From assembly GCA_002351725.1 (NCBI GenBank), contig DEHD01000019.1, positions 1-19,766 on the forward strand: a DNA stretch of 19,766 bases, in the 5' to 3' direction. The position numbers and the translations under genes are program-made. This document shows positions 14,304 to 19,766 of the stretch, piece after piece; the stretch's first letter is position 1; each line of letters opens with the position of its first letter. The notes beneath the pieces are model-generated. The model was not told the origin of the DNA and ran no database searches. It worked only from the letters and a program-made list of their open reading frames with translations. Origin of the DNA: Prevotella sp. UBA2809 (lineage in GTDB: Bacteria > Bacteroidota > Bacteroidia > Bacteroidales > Bacteroidaceae).

Positions 14304-15785
14304 ATGGACAAAGAAAACGACGAAATATATAGCCACGTACTGAAATTTACGGGGCTGTTTGGCGGAGTACAAGGACTAAACGTGTTGATAGGTCTTGTAC
14401 GCAATAAGTTCGTGGCGCTGTTGCTGGGCCCTGGAGGCATGGGACTTGTGTCGCTCTTTAACACCACCGTCCAACTTATCTCGCAAGCCACCCATCTTGG
14501 CATATCGTTCAGTGCCGTGCGCCATATATCGGAATACTACGATGCAGGCGATAAAGAGAAAGCGGCTCACTATGTAAAAGTGGTGCGTGGCTGGTGTTTG
14601 CTAACCGCTCTGCTGGGTATGCTGGTGTGCGTGGTGTTAGGTCCGTTTTTGAGCAATGCCACCTTCGCATGGGGCAATCACACACTGCATTTCATTCTGC
14701 TTGCTCCCGCCATCGGCATGATAGCTGTAACGGGTGGCGAAACGGCCATACTTAAAGGTCAGCGCAAGCTTGGTGCCTTGGCGTTAGTGCAGATAACGGC
14801 TGCTTTGGCATCGCTGGTGATATCCGTTCCCATCTATTATTTTTTCTGGCAGGCTGGTATCGTACCCGTCATCGTGCTGATGGCATTTGTAACCATGTGT
14901 GCCACATTGTGGTTCTCGCTACGCATATTCCCCTTGCAGCTGAGTGGTGCCCGCGGCATACTTGGCGAGGGAATGGAGATGGTTAGGCTTGGCGTGGCAT
15001 TTACGCTTGCCGGCATCGTGGGCAGTGCTGCTGAGATGATAGTACGCTCGTATCTTAATGTGGTGGGCGATCTGGATGTGCTTGGACTTTATAATGCCGG
15101 CTATATGCTCACCATTACCTACGCAGGTATGGTGTTTAGCGCTATGGAGACCGATTTCTTCCCCAGACTGTCGGGCGTTAATAATGATATCGAAGCCACT
15201 AACTATACGGTGAACCGTCAGATGGAGGTGTCGCTGCTTATTGTAGCTCCAATGCTTACTGCGCTTATCGCTTTGCTGCCGGTGTTGATTCCTCAGCTGT
15301 TTACCAGCGAGTTCCTGCCTGTGGTGCCAATGGCTCAGGTAACGGCTCTGGCCATGTTCTTCAAGGTGCTCACATTGCCTGTGGCCTATATCACCTTGGC
15401 TCGCGGATATTCTATGTCGTATCTGATGTTAGAATCGGCTTATTTCGTGGTGTTTGTGCTGCTTGTGGTGATAGGCTATCAGCATTGGGGATTGTTTGGC
15501 ACGGGTGTCGCCATCACGCTGGCACACGTGTTCGACTACTTAATGATAAACCTCTATGCCTATAAAAAATACGGCTACCGTGTTTCGGTAACCGTATCTC
15601 GTTATGCTGTTGTTTTACTTTCTTTGGGATTCCTCGCCTACGCTTGCACCATCCTTCTCGATGGCATCGTCTACTGGCTTGTAGAGCTTATCGTTGTTTT
15701 GGCGAGTGGCCTGTATTCATTGCAGATTCTCAGAAAGAAAACGCATCTGTGGCAGGCCCTTATCCGTAGGTTCCGCAAAGGTTAG
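14304..15785 (+). CDS. Wzx-type polysaccharide flippase (O-antigen translocase-like)
   Basis: A 493-residue integral membrane protein with about 12-14 hydrophobic segments spread over the full length and short polar loops. The start, KFTGLFGGVQGLNVLIGLVR, with NKFVALLLGPGGMGLVSLFN, is typical of the Bacteroidetes O-antigen translocase branch of the MOP/MATE flippase superfamily. Such proteins move an undecaprenyl-linked repeat unit from the cytoplasmic to the periplasmic face for polymerisation. It is divergent from the glycosyltransferase operon whose product it would export. No Wzy polymerase is visible in the window. Its stop codon overlaps the convergent porin stop by 3 nt within a 4-nt coding overlap. 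G+C is high (about 58% in one sampled line). Confidence 0.88.
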   Translation: MDKENDEIYSHVLKFTGLFGGVQGLNVLIGLVRNKFVALLLGPGGMGLVSLFNTTVQLISQATHLGISFSAVRHISEYYDAGDKEKAAHYVKVVRGWCLLTALLGMLVCVVLGPFLSNATFAWGNHTLHFILLAPAIGMIAVTGGETAILKGQRKLGALALVQITAALASLVISVPIYYFFWQAGIVPVIVLMAFVTMCATLWFSLRIFPLQLSGARGILGEGMEMVRLGVAFTLAGIVGSAAEMIVRSYLNVVGDLDVLGLYNAGYMLTITYAGMVFSAMETDFFPRLSGVNNDIEATNYTVNRQMEVSLLIVAPMLTALIALLPVLIPQLFTSEFLPVVPMAQVTALAMFFKVLTLPVAYITLARGYSMSYLMLESAYFVVFVLLVVIGYQHWGLFGTGVAITLAHVFDYLMINLYAYKKYGYRVSVTVSRYAVVLLSLGFLAYACTILLDGIVYWLVELIVVLASGLYSLQILRKKTHLWQALIRRFRKG

Positions 15786-16921
15786 AAGCGGAAGTCGAGT
15801 TCGCAAGTAACCATGTTGTAGTCGTGCTTGTCGCTTGCCATGCTCTTGTCGTTGATGCGAGCATATTCAGCGTGCAGCTCGAGGCTCTTTGTGAATTTGT
15901 AGTTCAAACCGCACTCATACGATGTCTTGGCTGATCCCCATTCTTTAGCAGCGCGATAGCACTGGTAACGTGCCTTTGCGTGCAGCTTACCCTTGATGAG
16001 AGGTACGATACCAAAGGCGTACCAACCATCGGCCTTGTCACCCTTGCTGTAGTCAATCTCGCGAACGTTGCTAGCTGCCTTTGCAGCACCCCAACCCTGG
16101 CTGTGGATATACTCAGCACGGAATGTGTACTCGTCCTTGTCGTACTCGGCAGAGATGGCGTAACGATTCTTCTCTACGCTAACGGTCTTACCAGTCAGAG
16201 GATCCAGCATACCACCACGGCTACCAGTCCATCCGAAGGCACCAATGCGTACACCCTTGATAGGCATTACCCAAATACCACCGATGATATCCTTGCGGTT
16301 GTCCTGATCCTTCTGGTTTATACCTTCACCATTGTAAACACCTACCTGGTAGTGCAGCAACTTGCGACCGCTGGCGTTTGGAAGGATGTCACCAGATACC
16401 TGGATACCGATATCACGACCACCAGAAGACTTCTCACCGGTACGATCGCCGAATCCAGAGAGGTTGTTAATTACATCAGCATATGCGCGCCATCCCTGAG
16501 TGATAGGGTGGGTTGGGTTCTCGAATGTGAAGGCACGCTTGAACTGACCTGCACGAATCTTGAACTCAGGATACTTGCGCCACTCTGCATAAAGGTCAAC
16601 CAGCTGTACAGTAGGCTCGCCTGGACCTTTCAGGTTGGTACCCTGAATCTGTGCGCGCCAATCGAAGTCGCCGATCTTACCATCCAGAATGAAACGGGCC
16701 AGACGCAGGTTGAAGGTATTAGAATGATTACCCTCGGGGTCCTGTCCCTGATATTGCAGCATGCCGTAGCCGCTGAATTTAATGTTCTTTACCCAAGCAG
16801 GCACCTCAACGGTGGCTTTCTCTGTTGTGGCCTGTGTTTCCTCTACTTCTGTGCTTGTTTCTGCGCTTGCAGTGCAAACCGATGCGATGAGCAATGCGAA
16901 AATCCAAGTAAATTTCTTCAT
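15782..16921 (-). CDS. Outer-membrane porin, OprO/OprP (phosphate-selective porin) family
   Basis: A 379-residue protein with a signal peptide (MKKFTWIFALLIASVCTASA, cleaved near Ala20). A Thr/Glu-rich linker to about residue 40 is followed by alternating amphipathic strands and a C-terminal Phe (CELDFRF), as needed for barrel insertion. IRAGQFKRAFTFENPTHPIT, GGRDIGIQVSGDI and GVYNGEG are characteristic of the OprO/OprP family. The family forms channels in the outer membrane; in Pseudomonas they favour phosphate or polyphosphate, but substrate in Bacteroidetes is not established and cannot be told here. It is transcribed alone from a clear promoter. No Pho-box-like sequence was recognised. 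Confidence 0.88.
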   Translation of the reverse strand: MKKFTWIFALLIASVCTASAETSTEVEETQATTEKATVEVPAWVKNIKFSGYGMLQYQGQDPEGNHSNTFNLRLARFILDGKIGDFDWRAQIQGTNLKGPGEPTVQLVDLYAEWRKYPEFKIRAGQFKRAFTFENPTHPITQGWRAYADVINNLSGFGDRTGEKSSGGRDIGIQVSGDILPNASGRKLLHYQVGVYNGEGINQKDQDNRKDIIGGIWVMPIKGVRIGAFGWTGSRGGMLDPLTGKTVSVEKNRYAISAEYDKDEYTFRAEYIHSQGWGAAKAASNVREIDYSKGDKADGWYAFGIVPLIKGKLHAKARYQCYRAAKEWGSAKTSYECGLNYKFTKSLELHAEYARINDKSMASDKHDYNMVTCELDFRF

Positions 16922-16950
16922 AATTTCTTTTAGTTTAAATTAGTATGGCG

Positions 16951-16981
16951 CAAATATAAGGATTATTTTCTAATAATCCAA
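16951..16981 (-). promoter_or_regulatory. Promoter of the porin gene
   Basis: The minus strand reads TTG (16981-16979), a 20-nt spacer and TATATTTG (16958-16951), 29 nt before the ATG at 16921. It is one of the best matches to the Bacteroidota consensus in the window. Confidence 0.82.
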
Positions 16982-17010
16982 ATATTTTTGCCCAAAAGTG
17001 ATATTATTAT

Positions 17011-18474
17011 TTAACGTTTTGTTAGTAAAACTACATTTTCTACATGTGGCGTATGGGGGAACATGTCAACTGGCTGAACCTCAGCTACTTTGTAGGCTGC
17101 GTCCATCGCCTGCAGGTCGCGTGCCTGTGTGGCAGGATTGCACGATACGTAAACAATTCTGTCGGGTGCTGCATTCAGAATCGTTTTCACTACATCAGGG
17201 TGCATTCCGGCGCGTGGAGGGTCGGTAATAATAACGTCGGGTCTGCCATATTCTGCTATAAACTCATCAGTAAGAATGTCCTTCATGTCGCCAGCAAAGA
17301 ACAGCGTGTTGCCGATACCGTTAACCTCAGAGTTTACCTTAGCATCCTCGATGGCCTCAGGTACATATTCTATACCGATAACCTTCTTGGCTCTCTTGGC
17401 TACAAAGTTGGCGATGGTTCCTGTGCCTGTATATAGATCGTATACAAGCTCGTTGCCTGTAAGTCCGGCAAACTCGCGAGCCACGCTGTAAAGATGGTAA
17501 GCCTGCTCGGTATTTGTCTGATAGAAACTCTTAGGGCCAACCTTGAACTTAAGGTCTTCCATCAGCTCGAAGATATGGTCGCTACCCTTGAATACCATGA
17601 TGTCCTGATCGCCGATAGTGTCGTTACACTTCTGGTTGTCGAGATACATCAGCGATGTAATCTGTGGGAACTTGTCGGCGATATGCTGCATCAACGCAAA
17701 CGCTTTTTGTCCGTTCTCGTCGTCCCAGCTCCCCCTCTCATTGGAGGGGGTTGGGGGGAGGCTGAACTGGAATATCACCATCCACTCGCCACTGGCGCTG
17801 TTACGGATGATAACATCGCGCAGCAGACCTACCTGAGCACGAAGGTCGAAGAAACTCAAGCCATGCTCCATGGCATAGTCGCGCACCTCGTTACGAATCT
17901 GATTGTGCAGATCGTCCATCAGCCAGCATTTCTCAATGGGCAGAATCTTGTCGAAGGCACCTGTAATGTGGAATCCGATTGCGGGTACATCCTTCAGGCT
18001 CTGACTCTCGTCGTTTGGCAGGGCCTGAATCTGCTCCTTAGTAAGGTATCGCTTGTTGGCGCAACCAAAGTCGAGTTTGTTGCGATACTCCTTGGTATGC
18101 ACCGAACCCATGATGGGGCGGAACTCTGGCAACTCAATCTTTCCGATGCGAGTAAGCTGGTCTTTCACCTGCTGCTGTTTGAACTTAATCTGCTCCTCGT
18201 ATGGCAGGTTCTGCCACTTACAACCACCGCAAACACCGAAGTGAGCGCAGAATGGGGTCGCGCGTACATTACTATATTCGCGGAATCTAACTACTTCGCC
18301 CTCGGCAAACGAGTGCTTCTTGCGGCGAATCTGTACATCGCATACATCGCCGGGCACGCAGAATGGAACAAACACCACCATGTCGTTCCAATGGAACAAG
18401 CATTTGCCTTCAGCGGCAACTGCCTCTATCACAACACCCTCAAGGAGTGGTAATGGTTTCTTATTTCTTGCCAT
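17011..18474 (-). CDS. rlmD: 23S rRNA (uracil-5-)-methyltransferase, RlmD/RumA family
   Basis: A 487-residue enzyme that makes m5U in 23S rRNA using SAM. The N-terminal TRAM RNA-binding domain spans about 5-63. A [4Fe-4S] cluster site has CAHFGVCGGC (Cys76, Cys82, Cys85) with the fourth Cys183 in EKCWL. The SAM-binding motif is VYDLYTGTGTI (344-354), with DPPR at 418-421. The nucleophile is Cys445 in VYVSCNPATQ, and a general base Glu479 lies in HVENVVLL. The start MARNKKPL at 18472-18474 follows a TACCTTTG promoter core. An in-frame insert from a C/G-rich palindromic repeat encodes about residues 238-250 (LPPTPSNERGSW) between two strands. The enzyme should still fold because the insert lies in a loop, but this is inference. 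The assignment to RlmD rather than a paralogue that modifies another uridine is probable, not certain. Confidence 0.93.
   Translation of the reverse strand: MARNKKPLPLLEGVVIEAVAAEGKCLFHWNDMVVFVPFCVPGDVCDVQIRRKKHSFAEGEVVRFREYSNVRATPFCAHFGVCGGCKWQNLPYEEQIKFKQQQVKDQLTRIGKIELPEFRPIMGSVHTKEYRNKLDFGCANKRYLTKEQIQALPNDESQSLKDVPAIGFHITGAFDKILPIEKCWLMDDLHNQIRNEVRDYAMEHGLSFFDLRAQVGLLRDVIIRNSASGEWMVIFQFSLPPTPSNERGSWDDENGQKAFALMQHIADKFPQITSLMYLDNQKCNDTIGDQDIMVFKGSDHIFELMEDLKFKVGPKSFYQTNTEQAYHLYSVAREFAGLTGNELVYDLYTGTGTIANFVAKRAKKVIGIEYVPEAIEDAKVNSEVNGIGNTLFFAGDMKDILTDEFIAEYGRPDVIITDPPRAGMHPDVVKTILNAAPDRIVYVSCNPATQARDLQAMDAAYKVAEVQPVDMFPHTPHVENVVLLTKR
17727..17763 (-). repeat. C/G-rich palindromic repeat inserted in frame within rlmD
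   Basis: CCCCCTC (17731-17737) and GAGGGGG (17744-17750) form a 7-bp stem with a 6-nt loop, followed by TTGGGGGGAGGCT, which can pair alternatively with AGCTCCCCC. The sequence resembles a short hairpin repeat that I recall as common between genes in Bacteroidetes. Here it lies inside a coding sequence and is translated as LPPTPSNERGSW. Confidence 0.75.
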
Positions 18475-18493
18475 ATATTATTTATTTTGGGTG

Positions 18494-18501
18494 CAAAGGT
18501 A
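18494..18501 (-). promoter_or_regulatory. -7 element for rlmD
   Basis: The minus strand reads TACCTTTG, 19 nt before the ATG at 18474. No -33 TTG is found at the usual spacing. Confidence 0.62.
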
Positions 18502-18524
18502 CAAAATAATTATCAAAAACCCAT

Positions 18525-18546
18525 GCTAATCCGCGTATTCCGTGCC
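18525..18546. repeat. Relative of the palindrome seen after rpsP
   Basis: The plus strand reads CTAATCCGCGTATTCCGTGCC, with TAATCCG and CCGTGCC pieces matching GTTAATCCGTGCC at 10344-10356. It lies in the divergent gap between rlmD and ppdK. Confidence 0.5.
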
Positions 18547-18594
18547 AAAAAAACAAAAATGTAAGGTCGACTTTGCAAATTTTACCTTTTTTTC

Positions 18595-18625
18595 TTGCAG
18601 ATTTGATTGGATTTTAGTAATTTTG
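18595..18625 (+). promoter_or_regulatory. Promoter of ppdK
   Basis: TTG (18595-18597), a 20-nt spacer and TAATTTTG (18618-18625) match the consensus. The leader to the ATG at 18676 is about 45 nt. Confidence 0.8.
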
Positions 18626-18675
18626 CAAAATCTAATCCAAAATAATTTATCATCAACATAATAAGTAATTAACGT

Positions 18676-19766
18676 ATGAGTCAGAAAAGAGTTTACCTCT
18701 TCGGTAATGGAAAGGCCGAAGGAAACGCAAAAATGCGTGAGGAGCTTGGTGGTAAGGGTGCCAACCTTGCCGAGATGAACCACATTGGTGTTCCCGTTCC
18801 TCCAGGTTTTACAATCACCACAGATTGTTGTAATGAGTACTATCAGGTTGGTCAGCAGAAGATTATGGAGCTGCTGAACGACGACGTGATGGCTGCCGTG
18901 AAGCACATTGAGAACTTGATGAACTGCAAGTTCGGTGATGCCCAGAATCCTCTGTTGGTATCAGTTCGCTCTGGTGCCCGTGCATCAATGCCTGGTATGA
19001 TGGATACTATCCTGAACCTTGGTTTGAACGACGAGGTTGCCGAGGGTATGGCTAAGAAGACTAACAACCCACACTTCGTATACGACTCTTATCGCCGTTT
19101 CGTACAGATGTACGGTGATGTTGTGCTCGAGATGAAGCCCGTTAACAAGACCGATATCGATCCATTCGAGGAGATTATCGAGAAGGTTAAGAAGGAGAGC
19201 GGTGTTGTTCTGGATAAGGACCTCTCTGTAGAGGACTTGAAGAAGCTGGTTAAGCTGTTCAAGGCTGCTATCAAGGAGCGCACAGGTAAGGACTTCCCAA
19301 ATGATCCTATCGAGCAGCTCTGGGGCGCTATCTGCGCTGTATTCCGCAGCTGGATGAACGAGCGCGCTATCCTCTATCGTAAGATGGAAGGAATCCCCGA
19401 CGAGTGGGGTACAGCCGTATCAGTGATGGCTATGGTATTCGGTAACATGGGCGACACCTCTGCTACTGGTGTTTGCTTCAGCCGTGATGCCGCTAATGGT
19501 GAGAACCTGTTCAACGGTGAGTATCTGGTTAACGCTCAGGGTGAGGACGTTGTGGCTGGTATCCGTACTCCACAGCAGATCACAAAGATTGGTTCTCAGC
19601 GCTGGGCTGAGCGCGCAGGTATCTCTGAGGAGGAGCGCGTAGCCAAGTATCCTTCAATGGAGGAGGCAATGCCTGAGATCTATGCTGAGTTGAATGGTAT
19701 CCAGGACAAGCTGGAGCACCACTATCACGATATGCAGGATATGGAGTTCACCGTACAGGAGGGCAA
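18676..19766 (+). CDS. ppdK: Pyruvate, phosphate dikinase, N-terminal part (cut by the window end)
   Basis: The first 363 codons of an enzyme that is usually about 880-910 residues long. It starts MSQKRVYLFGNGKAEGN. The nucleotide-binding domain shows GGKGANLAEM (25-34), VPVPPGFTITT (39-49) and SVRSGARASMPGMMDTIL (96-113), then the later SVMAMVFGNMGDTSATGVCF segment that is diagnostic for PpdK against PEP synthase. The enzyme interconverts pyruvate, ATP and phosphate with phosphoenolpyruvate, AMP and pyrophosphate in the cytoplasm, and in anaerobic Bacteroidetes it links glycolysis with gluconeogenesis. The phosphohistidine and PEP-binding domains lie beyond the window. It has its own consensus promoter and is divergent from rlmD. 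Confidence 0.96.
   Translation, partial: MSQKRVYLFGNGKAEGNAKMREELGGKGANLAEMNHIGVPVPPGFTITTDCCNEYYQVGQQKIMELLNDDVMAAVKHIENLMNCKFGDAQNPLLVSVRSGARASMPGMMDTILNLGLNDEVAEGMAKKTNNPHFVYDSYRRFVQMYGDVVLEMKPVNKTDIDPFEEIIEKVKKESGVVLDKDLSVEDLKKLVKLFKAAIKERTGKDFPNDPIEQLWGAICAVFRSWMNERAILYRKMEGIPDEWGTAVSVMAMVFGNMGDTSATGVCFSRDAANGENLFNGEYLVNAQGEDVVAGIRTPQQITKIGSQRWAERAGISEEERVAKYPSMEEAMPEIYAELNGIQDKLEHHYHDMQDMEFTVQEG

Noticed and set aside
15980..16933. Open frame of 317 codons on the plus strand, antisense to the porin
   Set aside because: It lies entirely opposite a clear porin with signal peptide, promoter and C-terminal Phe. The predicted peptide has no recognisable domain and arises from the codon bias of the real gene.
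17494..18453. Open frame of 319 codons on the plus strand, antisense to rlmD
   Set aside because: The minus-strand frame has the full set of RlmD motifs. The plus-strand product is hydrophobic and leucine-rich without motifs, as expected for a mirror frame.
1..19766. CRISPR array, tRNA or rRNA genes, insertion sequences or integrase sites
   Set aside because: No regularly spaced direct repeats, cloverleaf sequences, transposase motifs or terminal inverted repeats were seen on either strand.

Overview
The window reads as chromosomal DNA from the phylum Bacteroidota, most likely a Prevotella-type (Prevotellaceae) gut or rumen organism. The evidence is a set of promoters with the Bacteroidota -7 consensus TAnnTTTG (often with TTG about 19-20 nt upstream), the near absence of Shine-Dalgarno sequences, a 185-residue bS16 with a long Ala/Lys/Glu tail, a secreted LacZ-type beta-galactosidase, a probable 'smalltalk' micro-protein beside an HU-family remnant, and several interspersed repeat types. 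The genus is inference.

Left part (1-4900, all minus strand): a LacX/GalM-type aldose 1-epimerase runs off the left edge (1-677). Upstream of it are a terminator, a 33-residue probable smalltalk protein flanked by two copies of a palindromic repeat, and an HU-family DNA-binding protein that has lost its N-terminal half. The break in HU falls at the stop codon of an intact two-gene operon: a polytopic membrane protein with a soluble C-terminal half (DUF6057-like) followed by a lipoprotein combining a CxxCH haem-c motif with PD40/TolB-type propeller repeats.

Middle (4870-10360): a divergent promoter region with a 7-nt tandem repeat separates that operon from a secreted GH2 beta-galactosidase (4934-8044). 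Then come a small secreted protein of unknown function, a convergent family 2 glycosyltransferase, and rpsP, which is followed by a bidirectional hairpin region bounded by a 13-nt palindrome.

Right-middle (10362-15785): a small surface-polysaccharide locus. A four-gene minus-strand operon (methyltransferase, GT2, GT2, GT4; coding overlaps at each junction) is divergent from a Wzx-type flippase. The methyltransferase and the first GT2 are clearly more AT-rich than their neighbours, suggesting cassette exchange.

Right end: an OprO/OprP-like porin (minus), a 23S rRNA m5U methyltransferase RlmD (minus), and the 5' part of pyruvate, phosphate dikinase (plus, cut by the window end).

The most notable signal is repeats inside genes. 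A 29-nt element occurs twice in inverted orientation, in frame, within the beta-galactosidase, and a C/G-rich palindromic repeat sits in frame within rlmD. Other repeat types flank the smalltalk gene, bracket the rpsP terminator region and lie upstream of ppdK. No gene-free stretch longer than about 300 nt exists in the window. I saw no tRNA, rRNA, CRISPR array or insertion sequence.
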